Positions 36,752 through 46,369 of a DNA stretch of 64,000 bases are shown here, in pieces; within the stretch, counting starts at the first letter, position 1; each line of letters opens with the position of its first letter. The DNA comes from Pacificimonas pallii (GTDB taxonomy: Bacteria > Pseudomonadota > Alphaproteobacteria > Sphingomonadales > Sphingomonadaceae), in the NCBI RefSeq assembly GCF_019204005.1, contig NZ_JAGSPA010000001.1:682001-746000 (forward strand). The letters are read 5' to 3'. The notes beneath the pieces were generated by a model. That model saw only the letters and a list, made by a program, of their open reading frames with translations, searched no databases and had not been told where the DNA came from. Made by a program: the position numbers and the translations under genes.

Positions 36752-37348
36752 TTATCCGCCCAGCATGCCTTTCGTGCTGGGAATCGCGCCCTGTTGCCGC
36801 GGGTCGATCTCGACCGCCATCCGCAGTGCGCGTGCGAATGCCTTAAACACCGATTCGATAATGTGATGTGAATTTCCGCCATATAGCGTTTCGACATGCA
36901 GGGTTATCGCCGCGGCCTGCGCGAAACTGTCAAAGACGTGCGGAAACAGTTCGGTGTCCATCTCGCCCAGGCGCAGCTGCGGAATTTCCACCTTGTAAAC
37001 GCAATGTGGCCGCCCGGAAATGTCGAGCACGCAGCGGGTCAGCGTTTCGTCCATCGGCGCGTAGGCCTGACCATAGCGGCGGATCCCCGCCTTGTCGCCG
37101 AGCGCCGCCTTCACCGCCTCGCCAAGCGCAATCGCGGTATCCTCGACTGTATGATGCTGATCGATGTGAAGGTCGCCCTTCGTTACCAGCCGGATATCGA
37201 TCAGCGCGTGCCGCGCCAGCTGTTCGAGCATATGATCGTAAAAGCCGATTCCCGTCGAAATGTCATACGTTCCCGTGCCGTCGAGATCGACGGACAGACG
37301 GATATCGGTTTCTTTCGTCTTGCGGACGATTTCAGCAGTGCGGGTCAT
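36752..37348 (-). CDS. hisB: Imidazoleglycerol-phosphate dehydratase
   Basis: A 198-residue monofunctional HisB. The manganese-binding histidines lie in [53 protein letters not shown] and [19 protein letters not shown]. The start ATG at 37348 is preferred over a longer frame to 37417. It is the first gene of the leftward block hisB-hisH-hisA-hisF-hisE-HIT. Confidence 0.97.
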   Translation of the reverse strand: MTRTAEIVRKTKETDIRLSVDLDGTGTYDISTGIGFYDHMLEQLARHALIDIRLVTKGDLHIDQHHTVEDTAIALGEAVKAALGDKAGIRRYGQAYAPMDETLTRCVLDISGRPHCVYKVEIPQLRLGEMDTELFPHVFDSFAQAAAITLHVETLYGGNSHHIIESVFKAFARALRMAVEIDPRQQGAIPSTKGMLGG

Positions 37349-37431
37349 GCGCCTGCCCTTAGCGGCGTTGCCGCAGGAATTAAACGCCGCGCTCGTGTCA
37401 TATCCCTTGTTCTGCAAACGCTCTCTATTGG

Positions 37432-38712
37432 TCAGCGGCCCGTCGGTGCCACCCGCCAGACCTTATTGCCGACATCATCCGCCACCAGCAGGGCGCCGGT
37501 GCGGTCAAAGGCGACGCCGACCGGGCGGCCTTTGGCGACATCACCGACAAGAAATCCGGTCAGCAGGTCCTGTGCGGGTCCGGACGGCTGAGCGCCATCA
37601 AACGGAATATAGATGACCTTATAGCCGGAGTGCGGTTTGCGGTTCCACGAGCCATGCTGGCCCACCACGGCGCCGCCGCCATTTGGCGTGAAGGCCAGGC
37701 CGAGGCTCGCCGTATGCGGGCCAAGCGCGTAGTCGGGAACGATCGCCGCCTCAACCAGGTCCGGGCGCCGATCGGCGGTGCGGTCGTCGACGATGCTGCC
37801 GAAATAACTATATGGCCAGCCGTAAAAGCCACCCTCCTTAACGCTCGTCATATAATCAGGCACAAGGTCGCTTCCGAGCATGTCGCGTTCGTTAACGGCC
37901 GTCCAAAGTTCGCCTGAACCCGGGTTCCAGTCCATGCCGACCGGATTCCTGAGGCCGCTCCCGAAAATACGCATATTGCCGGTGGCGATGTCATATTCGT
38001 GGATGGCCGCGCGGCCCTCTTCCACCTCCGGATTCGCCTCCATCACATTGGAAACGCTTCCCACGGCAATGTAGAGCTTTTGGCCATCGGGACTGGCCAG
38101 CAAATTTCGCGTCCAGTGACCAGCCTTCCCGCCAATGACCGGCAGATCGACGATCTTTGTGCCGGGACCTGTGATGGACGTGGTGCCGTCGCGGTAAGGA
38201 TAGGCGCGGACGTCGGCGAAGTTCGCGACGTAGAATGTGTCCCCGACCAGGGCCATGCCAAAGGGGCTGGCGAGGCCCTCTGTCAGGAATTCGTGACGCT
38301 CGTCGACTGTGCCGTCGGCGTCGGCATCGCGCAGCAAGGTAATCCGGTTCGCCGGAAGGCCGCCCGCGCCTGCGCTCGCCATCACCTTTTTTTCGATCCA
38401 GGCCATCACGCCCGATGCATCCTCGGGCGGCTTGCGCGTTTCGGCGACCAGCACATCGCCATTTGGTAGGCGGTACATCCAGCGCGGACTGTCGAAGTCG
38501 CCGGCATATTCCGTTACCGTAAATCCGGGTGCGGCAACTGGCGTTTCGCCCTTGGCCCATGCCCCCGGCTCTGCGATGTTGACCGTCGGGAACAGGGTCT
38601 TGGCGGGCGCGGGCAATTCCGGATCCGTCCCCATGCCCTCGGCTACTGACAGATTGGCCGATTCGCCGCAGGCCGCGAGCAGCAGGGGCAGGGTGCAGAT
38701 CAGGCGGCGCAT
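37432..38712 (-). CDS. Sorbosone dehydrogenase-like (PQQ sugar dehydrogenase fold) lipoprotein
   Basis: A 426-residue beta-propeller protein. Residues 1-15 are a lipoprotein signal ([11 protein letters not shown], lipobox LAAC), so the mature protein is anchored by the Cys. The propeller carries [57 protein letters not shown] and YGWPYSYFG, typical of soluble-type glucose/L-sorbosone dehydrogenases that use PQQ. A longer frame to 39075 overlaps hslV and is discarded. It separates the his block from hslVU. Whether it still binds PQQ cannot be told. Confidence 0.88.
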   Translation of the reverse strand: MRRLICTLPLLLAACGESANLSVAEGMGTDPELPAPAKTLFPTVNIAEPGAWAKGETPVAAPGFTVTEYAGDFDSPRWMYRLPNGDVLVAETRKPPEDASGVMAWIEKKVMASAGAGGLPANRITLLRDADADGTVDERHEFLTEGLASPFGMALVGDTFYVANFADVRAYPYRDGTTSITGPGTKIVDLPVIGGKAGHWTRNLLASPDGQKLYIAVGSVSNVMEANPEVEEGRAAIHEYDIATGNMRIFGSGLRNPVGMDWNPGSGELWTAVNERDMLGSDLVPDYMTSVKEGGFYGWPYSYFGSIVDDRTADRRPDLVEAAIVPDYALGPHTASLGLAFTPNGGGAVVGQHGSWNRKPHSGYKVIYIPFDGAQPSGPAQDLLTGFLVGDVAKGRPVGVAFDRTGALLVADDVGNKVWRVAPTGR

Positions 38713-38735
38713 TGACGGACTCCGGACGGACAGAA

Positions 38736-38764
38736 TTGAAACGGACCTAGCAACGCCCATATCC
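38736..38764 (+). promoter_or_regulatory. Heat-shock (RpoH-type) promoter of hslVU
   Basis: TTGAAA (38736-38741), a 14-base spacer and CCCATATCC (38756-38764) fit the RpoH consensus of alphaproteobacteria (CTTGAAA, about 13-14 bases, CCCATAT). The predicted start lies near 38771, 27 bases before the hslV ATG. Confidence 0.65.
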
Positions 38765-38797
38765 GGTGTCGAACATCCACGATGAATTGAGACACGA

Positions 38798-39352
38798 ATG
38801 TCCGATATCCAATCCATGCACGGTACGACGATCTGCGGTGTCCGGCGCGGCAATAAGGTCGTGATTGCAGGCGACGGCCAGGTCACGCTGGGCCAGACCG
38901 TTATGAAGGGAAATGCGCAAAAGGTGCGCAAACTTGGCGATGGCAGCGTCATTGGCGGCTTTGCGGGTGCAACCGCAGACGCCTTCACGCTGCTGGAACG
39001 GCTGGAGACGAAGCTGGAACGGTACCCCGGGCAGCTGAAACGCGCCTCCGTCGAACTTGCGAAAGACTGGCGCACCGATCGCTATCTAAGGAAGCTGGAG
39101 GCCATGATGATCGTCGCCGACAAGGACGTTACGCTCGTCCTGACAGGGACCGGCGATGTGCTGGAGCCGACCCATGATGTTACCGCGATCGGCTCGGGCG
39201 GGAATTATGCGCTCAGCGCCGCGCGTGCGCTGATGGATGCCACCGACCTTGATGCCGAGGATATTGCCCGCCGTGCCATGGCGGTGGCGGCGGAGATTTG
39301 CGTCTACACCAATGACAGCCTGACCATCGAACAGCTGGAAGCCACAGAATAA
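38798..39352 (+). CDS. hslV: ATP-dependent protease peptidase subunit HslV
   Basis: A 184-residue proteasome-beta-like peptidase. The catalytic threonine is exposed by removal of the first residues before [56 protein letters not shown] and [14 protein letters not shown] are family signatures. It forms a double hexamer capped by HslU. Stop and hslU start overlap by one base (TAATG). Confidence 0.97.
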   Translation: MSDIQSMHGTTICGVRRGNKVVIAGDGQVTLGQTVMKGNAQKVRKLGDGSVIGGFAGATADAFTLLERLETKLERYPGQLKRASVELAKDWRTDRYLRKLEAMMIVADKDVTLVLTGTGDVLEPTHDVTAIGSGGNYALSAARALMDATDLDAEDIARRAMAVAAEICVYTNDSLTIEQLEATE

Positions 39353-40680
39353 TGACAGAACAGAACTTTACAGTCCCTGATCGCGCGATCGAGGGTTTAA
39401 CCCCGCGCGCCGTGGTTGCCGAGCTTGACCGCTATATTGTCGGCCAGAATGAAGCAAAGCGCGCTGTTGCTGTCGCGCTGCGCAATCGCTGGCGGCGGCA
39501 GCAGCTGGACGATACGCTGCGCGAGGAAGTGAACCCGAAGAATATCCTGATGATCGGCCCCACCGGGTGCGGCAAGACGGAAATCTCGCGGCGGCTTGCG
39601 AAGCTGGCCGAGGCGCCGTTTATCAAGATCGAGGCGACGAAGTTCACCGAGGTCGGCTATGTCGGCCGTGATGTCGAGCAGATCGTCCGGGATCTGGTGG
39701 AAGAGGCCATTCGCCTTATCCGCGAGCAGAAGCGTACCGCCGTTCGCGCGGATGCGGAGAAGGACGCCGAGGAACGCGTGCTCGACGCGCTGGCGGGCAA
39801 GGATGCTTCCAGCGGTACGCGCGAAAAGATGCGCGAAAAGCTGCTGAGGGGCGAGCTTAACGAGCGCAAAATCGAGATCGACGTCGAGGCTGCCCCGCAA
39901 ATGCCTTTCGAAATGCCCGGCATGGGCGGCCAGGTCGGCATGATCGATATTGGCGGCATGTTCGGCAAGATGGGAAAGCAGCAGAAGAAACGGAAACTTT
40001 CCGTTGCACAGGCCTTTGAAGTGCTCTTGGCGGAGGAGTCGGACAAACGCCTCGACGATGACGAAATCTCCCGCGAGGCTGTTGAGGCCGCCGAGCAAAC
40101 AGGCATCGTTTTCCTTGACGAAATCGACAAGATTGCCGTCAGCGACGTACGCGGCGGCTCGGTCAGCCGTGAGGGGGTGCAGCGCGATCTTCTCCCGCTG
40201 ATAGAGGGTACCACGGTGTCGACGAAACATGGGCCGGTGAAGACCGACCATATTCTCTTCATCGCGTCCGGCGCATTTCATGTCGCCAAGCCATCGGACC
40301 TGCTGCCAGAGTTGCAGGGTCGCCTGCCTATCCGTGTCGAGCTGAAGGGCCTGACGGGAGAGGATTTTCGCCATATTCTGAAGGACACGGAAGCCAGCCT
40401 GATCACGCAATATCGTGCGCTGATTGGCACGGAAGGCGTCGAGTTGACCTTCACCGACGACGCCATCGACCGCATTGCAAAGCTGGCCGCGGACGTGAAC
40501 GCGTCAGTCGAAAATATCGGCGCGCGGCGTCTGCAGACCGTATTGGAAAAACTCGTCGAGGAAATCAGCTTTTCCGCGAGCGAAAAGGGCGGTGAGAAAA
40601 TCGAGATCGATGCCGCCTATGTGGACAAACAGCTGAACGAGATCGTGGAGGATCAGGACCTGTCGAAATACGTCCTGTGA
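39352..40680 (+). CDS. hslU: ATP-dependent protease ATPase subunit HslU
   Basis: A 442-residue AAA+ unfoldase. [33 protein letters not shown] opens it, Walker A is GPTGCGKTE, the I-domain spans about residues 110-240, Walker B is [10 protein letters not shown], and the C-terminus ends [10 protein letters not shown], the tail that inserts into HslV. It unfolds substrates for HslV. Its RpoH-type promoter lies upstream of hslV. Confidence 0.97.
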   Translation: MTEQNFTVPDRAIEGLTPRAVVAELDRYIVGQNEAKRAVAVALRNRWRRQQLDDTLREEVNPKNILMIGPTGCGKTEISRRLAKLAEAPFIKIEATKFTEVGYVGRDVEQIVRDLVEEAIRLIREQKRTAVRADAEKDAEERVLDALAGKDASSGTREKMREKLLRGELNERKIEIDVEAAPQMPFEMPGMGGQVGMIDIGGMFGKMGKQQKKRKLSVAQAFEVLLAEESDKRLDDDEISREAVEAAEQTGIVFLDEIDKIAVSDVRGGSVSREGVQRDLLPLIEGTTVSTKHGPVKTDHILFIASGAFHVAKPSDLLPELQGRLPIRVELKGLTGEDFRHILKDTEASLITQYRALIGTEGVELTFTDDAIDRIAKLAADVNASVENIGARRLQTVLEKLVEEISFSASEKGGEKIEIDAAYVDKQLNEIVEDQDLSKYVL

Positions 40681-40698
40681 TTTTGCGGATGGCCATTG

Positions 40699-40736
40699 CC
40701 TCACATCTGTATTAGTGGAGCAATACACATGTGAGG
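40699..40736. promoter_or_regulatory. Long inverted repeat before the MacA-like gene
   Basis: CCTCACATCTGTATT (40699-40713) and AATACACATGTGAGG (40722-40736) are 15-base arms with one mismatch and an 8-base loop, 10 bases before the adaptor ATG at 40747. The core TGTATT-N8-AATACA has the form of a TetR-type operator. It might also serve as a stop for hslU, but there is no U-run. The function is inferred from position. Confidence 0.55.
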
Positions 40737-40746
40737 AAAAGCGCGG

Positions 40747-41949
40747 ATGGTGAAGAGTATCGGTTGGATCAAAGCGCACCCATGGTGGTCCGGTCTGATC
40801 GGCGTCGGCGTGCTTCTCGTCCTTTTCGCGCTTTTCGGTGGCGGTCCAGCGCAAAGCCCTGCTGTCGAAACGGCGTTGATTGATCGCGGCGATGTCGTGC
40901 GTACAGTCGCAGCATCGGGCACGGTCCGGGCGCGGCGCACGGTAGAGGTTGGCGCTGAGGTTTCCGGACAGGTCGCCGACGTTTTCGTCGACTTCAACGA
41001 TGATGTGCGTGCAGGCCAGATTCTTGCCCGGATCGACCCGACGCGGTTGCAGGCGCAACTTGGTCAGGGTCAGGCGCAGATCGCGCTTGCGCAATCGCAG
41101 CGGGACCAGGCCCTGGCGTCCCGAAGGCGCGCACGGGCGCAGCTGATCCTGCAAACTTCCGAATATGACCGCCGCAAGGCACTGGAGGGGCGCGGCTTCG
41201 TAAGCCAGGCATCGCTGGATCAGGTGGCGGCCGCGCGCGACAGCGCGCGGGCCGAGGTGCTGCAGGCGGAGGCTGGTATTGCCAATGCGGCGGCGCAGCT
41301 CCGCCAGGCACAGGCATCCCTGGATTCCGCACGCCTCGACCTCAGCCGGACCGAATTGCGCGCACCGATCGATGGTACCATCATTCAGCGCAATATCGAT
41401 CCGGGGCAGACGGTCGTGTCCGCGTTTCAGACCGCCACGCTGTTCGAGATCGCGGAGGACCTGTCGCGCATGCGCGTCGAGGCGGACGTGGATGAAGCGG
41501 ACATCGGCCAGATGCGGGTCGGGCAGGCCGTCCGGTTCTCGGTGGATGCGTATCCCGGCGATTTTTTTTCCGGTGCCGTCGAGGAAGTCCGCAAATCGCC
41601 AACGGTTGAGCAGAACATCGTGACCTATCTGGTTTTGCTGACGGTCGGCAATGAAGACGGCAAGCTGCTGCCCGGCATGACCGCAAATGTGGAGATCGTG
41701 ACCGGTGAAGTGAAAGACGTATTGCGCGTACCCGCTGCGGCTCTTCGATACCGCCCTTTGCCCAAGGAGGGAGAGGATGAGATCGAGGTCCCGGATGGCC
41801 CCATCGTCTGGCGGAAGGGCGATGATGGCGAACCGGTGCCGGTTTCCGTGAAGACGGGGCTGACCGGTGTCGATTTCGCCGAGATTACGAGTGATGACCT
41901 TTCCGTCGGCGATGAGGTGATTACCCGCGCCGCCAGTCCTGTGTCCTGA
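40747..41949 (+). CDS. Periplasmic adaptor subunit of an efflux system (MacA-like)
   Basis: A 400-residue HlyD/MacA-family protein. One membrane anchor lies near residues 15-32, then a barrel-sandwich lipoyl-like half (SGTVRARRTVEVGAEVSGQVADVFVDFND), a long alpha-helical hairpin at about residues 100-200 rich in Ala and Gln, the second lipoyl half (APIDGTIIQRNIDPGQTV) and a beta-barrel domain. It bridges the inner-membrane MacB-like pump and an outer-membrane channel. The channel gene is not in the window. GAGG precedes the start. Confidence 0.9.
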   Translation: MVKSIGWIKAHPWWSGLIGVGVLLVLFALFGGGPAQSPAVETALIDRGDVVRTVAASGTVRARRTVEVGAEVSGQVADVFVDFNDDVRAGQILARIDPTRLQAQLGQGQAQIALAQSQRDQALASRRRARAQLILQTSEYDRRKALEGRGFVSQASLDQVAAARDSARAEVLQAEAGIANAAAQLRQAQASLDSARLDLSRTELRAPIDGTIIQRNIDPGQTVVSAFQTATLFEIAEDLSRMRVEADVDEADIGQMRVGQAVRFSVDAYPGDFFSGAVEEVRKSPTVEQNIVTYLVLLTVGNEDGKLLPGMTANVEIVTGEVKDVLRVPAAALRYRPLPKEGEDEIEVPDGPIVWRKGDDGEPVPVSVKTGLTGVDFAEITSDDLSVGDEVITRAASPVS

Positions 41950-41954
41950 GCGAC

Positions 41955-42644
41955 ATGATTGTCCGCACGCACGAGCTGGTGAAGGTTTACGAAACCGGCG
42001 GTGAGACGGTGCATGCGCTCGACGGCGTTTCCATTGGCGTGTCTCAGGGCCAGTTCGTTGCGATCATGGGGGCCTCGGGGTCAGGGAAATCGACCTTCAT
42101 GAATATGATCGGCTGCCTCGATGTTCCCACCAGCGGGAGCATAGAGATTGCCGGCCGCGATGTTGCCGGCCTATCGCGGGACGAGCTGGCGGAGGTCCGC
42201 AATCGCCAGCTTGGCTTCGTGTTTCAGCAGTTCAACCTGTTGAAGCGGACCAGTGCGACGCAGAATGTCGCTTTGCCGCTAATCTATGCGGGCGTGTCCG
42301 TCAGTGAGCGCCGCGCGCGGGCCGAGGCGCAGCTTGCCGATGTCGGACTTGGCGACCGGTTGCAGAACATGCCCAACCAGCTGTCGGGCGGGCAACAGCA
42401 GCGCGTGGCGATCGCGCGCGCGCTCGTCACGCGCCCCTCGATCCTGCTGGCCGACGAACCAACCGGTGCGCTCGATTCAAAGACATCCGTTGAGGTCATG
42501 AAAATCCTGCAGGGTCTGTCCGAAAAAGGCATCTCCATCATCCTCGTCACGCATGAAGATGACATCGCCGCATATGCGGAGCGGCGGATCGATTTCCGCG
42601 ATGGCCGGGTCATTGCCGATGAGCCTGTCAGGAACAGGCGGTGA
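41955..42644 (+). CDS. ABC transporter ATP-binding protein (MacB/LolD-like)
   Basis: A 229-residue ABC ATPase. Walker A is GASGSGKST near residue 42, the Q-loop follows LGFVFQQFNLL, the signature is LSGGQQQRVAIARA, and Walker B is ILLADEPTGALD. In this family the ATPase often comes with a separate MacB-type permease, as here. It starts 5 bases after the adaptor gene. The end overlaps nothing: the permease starts at 42655. Confidence 0.93.
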   Translation: MIVRTHELVKVYETGGETVHALDGVSIGVSQGQFVAIMGASGSGKSTFMNMIGCLDVPTSGSIEIAGRDVAGLSRDELAEVRNRQLGFVFQQFNLLKRTSATQNVALPLIYAGVSVSERRARAEAQLADVGLGDRLQNMPNQLSGGQQQRVAIARALVTRPSILLADEPTGALDSKTSVEVMKILQGLSEKGISIILVTHEDDIAAYAERRIDFRDGRVIADEPVRNRR

Positions 42645-42654
42645 GGCGGGCGCC

Positions 42655-43881
42655 ATGAATACCTTCGATAATATCATTATCGCGCTGACCGCGCTGCGCA
42701 CGAACCTGATGCGCTCCATCCTGACGACGCTTGGTATCATCATCGGCGTGAGCGCGGTGATCCTGATGGTCGCGCTTGGTAATGGCCTGCAGGGGCTGGT
42801 GATTAACCAGGTCAACAGTCTGGGTAGCAATCTGATTATCGTCATCCCGGACAGTGATGGCGGTCGGCGCTCATCGCAGGACGGCGTGTTGACCGAACGC
42901 GACGCCGATGCCATCCAGCGCGAAATTCCTGAAGTTTCGGCCGCCAGCCCACGACTTAGCAAGTCCGTGAAGGTGGTTGCCGGCAACCAGAACCGCTCCA
43001 CGCAACTTGCGGGCGCGGACCCCGATTTCGTGGCGGTAAATAATTGGGATATCGTCACGGGGCGCAATTTTACCGTCGCAGAAGCCAGAAGCGGTGCGAA
43101 GGTGGCCCTGATTGGCGATACAGTGCGAGAGGAACTTTTCGGCGACGTAGACCCCGTCGGCCTGACATTCCGCGCCAACGGGACACCGCTGATGGTGATC
43201 GGCCTGCTAGGCGCCAAGGGCGGCGGGCTTGGCAATGATCAGGACGACCTGATTGTCGTGCCGCTGACCACCGCGCGGCGCCGGATATCGGGCGGGTTAC
43301 AGACTGCGGGACCGCCCGACGCCGTGCAGGTCATCTTCGTCGCGTTTCAGGAGGGGAGCGACATGAACCGCGCGAAAGAGGATGTCGAAAACGTGCTCCG
43401 CTCCCGCTACCGCATCGACGAGGATGAGCTGCCAAGCTTTTCCGCGTTTTCCATGGAAGAACAGCTGAGAAGCGCCGAATCGATCCTCGGTGCGTTCAAA
43501 ATCGGCCTTGCCGGGGTCGCCGCGATCTCGTTGGTCGTTGGCGGTATCGGTATTATGAACATCATGCTCGTCTCCGTGACGGAGCGCACCCGCGAGATCG
43601 GTTTGCGCATGGCCGTCGGCGCGCGCACGCGGGACATTCGCCTGCAGTTTCTTGTCGAGGCCATTGTCCTGTGCGTCATTGGCGGTCTGATCGGGCTTGC
43701 GATTGGCGGCGGCGGCGCGCTGGCGATGCGCAATGTGCTGCCCGACTGGCCGATCACCATCGGCGCGGGAACCGTGGCGCTGGCCATCGGCGTTTCGGCG
43801 GCCGTAGGCCTTGGCTTCGGGCTATATCCCGCCAACCGCGCAGCGAAGCTGATTCCGATCGATGCGCTTCGGCATGAATAG
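42655..43881 (+). CDS. MacB-like ABC transporter permease
   Basis: A 408-residue permease with the FtsX/MacB layout: one N-terminal helix (MRSILTTLGIIIGVSAVILMVALG), a periplasmic domain of about 225 residues, and three C-terminal helices (GIGIMNIMLVSVTERTREIGLRMAVGA is the conserved coupling loop). MacB-type systems export peptides, toxins or lipoproteins using mechanical force. A longer frame from 42553 overlaps the ATPase; the ATG at 42655 follows GAGGCGG. Partners: the two genes upstream. Confidence 0.92.
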   Translation: MNTFDNIIIALTALRTNLMRSILTTLGIIIGVSAVILMVALGNGLQGLVINQVNSLGSNLIIVIPDSDGGRRSSQDGVLTERDADAIQREIPEVSAASPRLSKSVKVVAGNQNRSTQLAGADPDFVAVNNWDIVTGRNFTVAEARSGAKVALIGDTVREELFGDVDPVGLTFRANGTPLMVIGLLGAKGGGLGNDQDDLIVVPLTTARRRISGGLQTAGPPDAVQVIFVAFQEGSDMNRAKEDVENVLRSRYRIDEDELPSFSAFSMEEQLRSAESILGAFKIGLAGVAAISLVVGGIGIMNIMLVSVTERTREIGLRMAVGARTRDIRLQFLVEAIVLCVIGGLIGLAIGGGGALAMRNVLPDWPITIGAGTVALAIGVSAAVGLGFGLYPANRAAKLIPIDALRHE

Positions 43882-43936
43882 CGCGCTAGGAATAGCAAGA
43901 GGCCGCATCCTGGCTGTGGACATGTAAGGCAGCGCC

Positions 43937-44407
43937 ATGAAATATCTTGAAGACATGGTTGTCGGCACGAAGGCCAGCTTCGGCCATTATGACGTCAGGC
44001 GGGACGAGGTGATCGAATTCGCCTCAAAATATGATCCGCAGGCTTTTCATCTCGACGACGAGGCGGCGGCGAAAACCCATTTCGGCCGCCTCAGCGCGTC
44101 TGGCTGGCACACCTGCGCAATGACCATGGCGATGCTTGTCGAAAATCTGAAGGACAGCGACCAGGCGAGCCTGGGATCACCGGGACATGACGGGCTTCGC
44201 TGGTTGCGTCCGGTTTATCCTGGCGACGTGCTGCGCGTGGAAACCGAACTCACTGAGGTCCGGCCCAGCCGTTCCCGCCCGGAAATGGGTTCGGTGCACT
44301 ACAACATCACCGTCTTCAATCAGGATGACAAACCGGTCCTGACAATGAAGAGCATCGGCCTGATGTCAACGCGGCCCAAGCAGACATCGCGGAGCAGCGA
44401 TGTCTAG
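43937..44407 (+). CDS. MaoC family dehydratase
   Basis: A 156-residue hot-dog-fold protein of the MaoC/R-hydratase group. KYLEDMVVGTKASFGHYDVRRDEVIEFASKYDPQAFHLDDEAA is the typical first half, carrying the catalytic Asp and His of the hydratase 2 motif; LRWLRPVYPGDVLRVETEL is the second. It probably hydrates an enoyl-CoA or enoyl-thioester. No close partner gene; it sits between the efflux genes and the chemoreceptor. Confidence 0.87.
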   Translation: MKYLEDMVVGTKASFGHYDVRRDEVIEFASKYDPQAFHLDDEAAAKTHFGRLSASGWHTCAMTMAMLVENLKDSDQASLGSPGHDGLRWLRPVYPGDVLRVETELTEVRPSRSRPEMGSVHYNITVFNQDDKPVLTMKSIGLMSTRPKQTSRSSDV

Positions 44408-44413
44408 CGGCCT

Positions 44414-45766
44414 TTAGCCCGTCAGGATCAGCATATATTCGTCGGCGCTTTTCTGGAGCGATGACAGTTCCTCGTCGAGATCGCTGGAGGAACCTGCGGC
44501 TTCTGCCGTCTGCGTGCTGATAACCTCGGCGGTCTCCCTGATTTTTTCAATCGCGGAGGACATCGTATCGGCGGTTGCGGCGCCTTCATTCACCGCGCGG
44601 CTGATCATCATAAGCGTGTTTGACTGCTCTTCCATTGCCGCTTTCGCATCTATGGCGGCACTGCGGATGCCTTCGACCGTTTCCAGGATTGAACGATTGG
44701 CGCTAACGGCACTTTCCGTCGCGTCCTGAATCGAGGCGATCTTCTGTGCGATGTCTTCCGTCGCGGTCGCGGTTTGGTTTGCCAGACTCTTCACTTCATT
44801 TGCGACAACGGCAAAGCCTCTGCCACTATCCCCTGCCCGCGCCGCTTCGATCGTCGCATTGAGCGCGAGAAGATTTGTCTGACCCGCGATGTTGCGGATC
44901 AGACCGAGGATCGACTCGATTGCCTTCGAATGCCCTGCCAGCAGGTCAACGGTTTCCACGGCCGTCTGCGCCTTTGATTTTGCGATATCGACCGTGTCGG
45001 ATGTGCTGGCCACGTTCGATGCGGTCCTTGCGATGTCCCTCAGAAGGCCTTCTGATTTTTCCGCCGCTTCGTGCATCGCGCGCGCCGATTCCGCAGCTGC
45101 GGTCGCGACACCAGCTGCCTTGGCCAGCGTTTCGCGGGTCAGACCGGCCGCCTCATCGGACTGCCGCCGCGTCTGCTGGCTCTTGCGCGAGGCGACCGAT
45201 ACCACACTCGCAATACTGCTTTGAAATTTCGCGCTTTGCACGGCGACACGCTCACGTGTTTCCGCCACCGTCAGAGCCTGAATCCGCGTTAGCGCAAGTT
45301 CCTGCTCCATCTGCGTCACACGAAGCCAGTCATTTAGCATCTCCGTCCGTTTTTCGCTGGCCGGAAGAGCTTCCCGAAAAAGGGCGAAGGCGGCTTCGTT
45401 TACCGCCGTGAACGAGCCGATAAATGCAAAGGAACTCGCCTTTGCCGCATGAAGTAGATTTCCCAAAGCGGCAGCATGTTGCATCCAGTCCTCGTCGATA
45501 GGAGATGTCCATTTCCGCCGGACATAGTCCCTGGTCCTTGCCCTCGACTGCTCCAGCCCGTCTTCCGAAGCCGATGGGCCGATCTGCCAAAGTTCAGCAA
45601 AACGGTCCCAGACTATCCTCGCAAGCTCATCGAAATGTGGCTCCAGGATCTGGCCGATCATCAAATGATGTTGCTGACAGCTTTCATTGATTCGGTAAGC
45701 CTCAAGGCGCGCATCAGCGTCCATGTGCCCCAGCGCGCTATCGATCAGGGAATTGTTCTTCGACAT
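44414..45766 (-). CDS. Soluble globin-type methyl-accepting chemoreceptor
   Basis: A 450-residue receptor without membrane segments. Residues about 15-160 resemble a globin-coupled sensor domain: helices with [17 protein letters not shown] and a [19 protein letters not shown] segment whose His is in the place of the proximal heme ligand. Residues about 200-445 are the MCP signalling helices with the hairpin tip [37 protein letters not shown]. Heme binding is inferred from the fold, not proven. No che genes are near, so it signals to a chemotaxis system elsewhere. Start is 72 bases past the apt stop. Confidence 0.85.
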   Translation of the reverse strand: MSKNNSLIDSALGHMDADARLEAYRINESCQQHHLMIGQILEPHFDELARIVWDRFAELWQIGPSASEDGLEQSRARTRDYVRRKWTSPIDEDWMQHAAALGNLLHAAKASSFAFIGSFTAVNEAAFALFREALPASEKRTEMLNDWLRVTQMEQELALTRIQALTVAETRERVAVQSAKFQSSIASVVSVASRKSQQTRRQSDEAAGLTRETLAKAAGVATAAAESARAMHEAAEKSEGLLRDIARTASNVASTSDTVDIAKSKAQTAVETVDLLAGHSKAIESILGLIRNIAGQTNLLALNATIEAARAGDSGRGFAVVANEVKSLANQTATATEDIAQKIASIQDATESAVSANRSILETVEGIRSAAIDAKAAMEEQSNTLMMISRAVNEGAATADTMSSAIEKIRETAEVISTQTAEAAGSSSDLDEELSSLQKSADEYMLILTG

Positions 45767-45838
45767 CGCGGCGTGACCTTTTCTGGCTCCTGTTTTTCGC
45801 GATAGGACCGTAAGGTTAATAAGTGTTTAGTATCTGAC

Positions 45839-46369
45839 CTATTCGCCTTCGAAGTCGATTAGCGACTGGACCCGAAGACCACTGTCGCGCAGCCGCGCCG
45901 CGCCGCCAAGATCGGGCAGGTCGATCAGGAAGGAAGCACCTGCGCAAACGCCTCCGGCCTGCTCTATGAGCTTCGTGGCCGCAATGGCGGTTCCGCCCGT
46001 CGCGATGAGGTCATCGACAAGAAGGACACGGGCTCCCCGGGGTACGGCGCCCTCATGCATTTCAAGCCGGTCCGCACCATATTCCAGCGCATAATCGGTG
46101 CCCATGGCAGGACCGGGAAGCTTCCCGGCCTTCCTGAGCATGAGCACGCCTGCCGATAGTTTTGGCGCGATGCCGCCGGCAAACAGAAAGCCCCTCGCTT
46201 CTATGCCGGCGACCAGATCGATGTCGTGCGGCGCGCCCGATACCATGCGCTCAATCGCTTCGGTGAACCCCGCGGCATCGGTCAGGAGTGTTGAAATGTC
46301 CCGAAACCGGATGCCCGGCTTCGGATAATCCGGTATCGTGCGGATGAGAGACTTGAGGTCGATGCTCAT
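45839..46369 (-). CDS. apt: Adenine phosphoribosyltransferase
   Basis: A 176-residue APRT, turning adenine and PRPP into AMP. The PRPP motif is VLLVDDLIATGGTAIAA near residue 118; IRTIPDYPKPGIRFRDISTLL is the family N-terminus. The ATG at 46369 is preferred over a longer frame. It overlaps mtnP by 4 bases, and the two form a salvage pair: MtnP releases adenine from methylthioadenosine and Apt recovers it. Confidence 0.95.
   Translation of the reverse strand: MSIDLKSLIRTIPDYPKPGIRFRDISTLLTDAAGFTEAIERMVSGAPHDIDLVAGIEARGFLFAGGIAPKLSAGVLMLRKAGKLPGPAMGTDYALEYGADRLEMHEGAVPRGARVLLVDDLIATGGTAIAATKLIEQAGGVCAGASFLIDLPDLGGAARLRDSGLRVQSLIDFEGE

Noticed and set aside
39397-40410. A 337-codon minus-strand frame opposite hslU
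   Set aside because: It lies entirely within hslU, which has every catalytic motif in the right order; the opposite frame has no recognisable domain.
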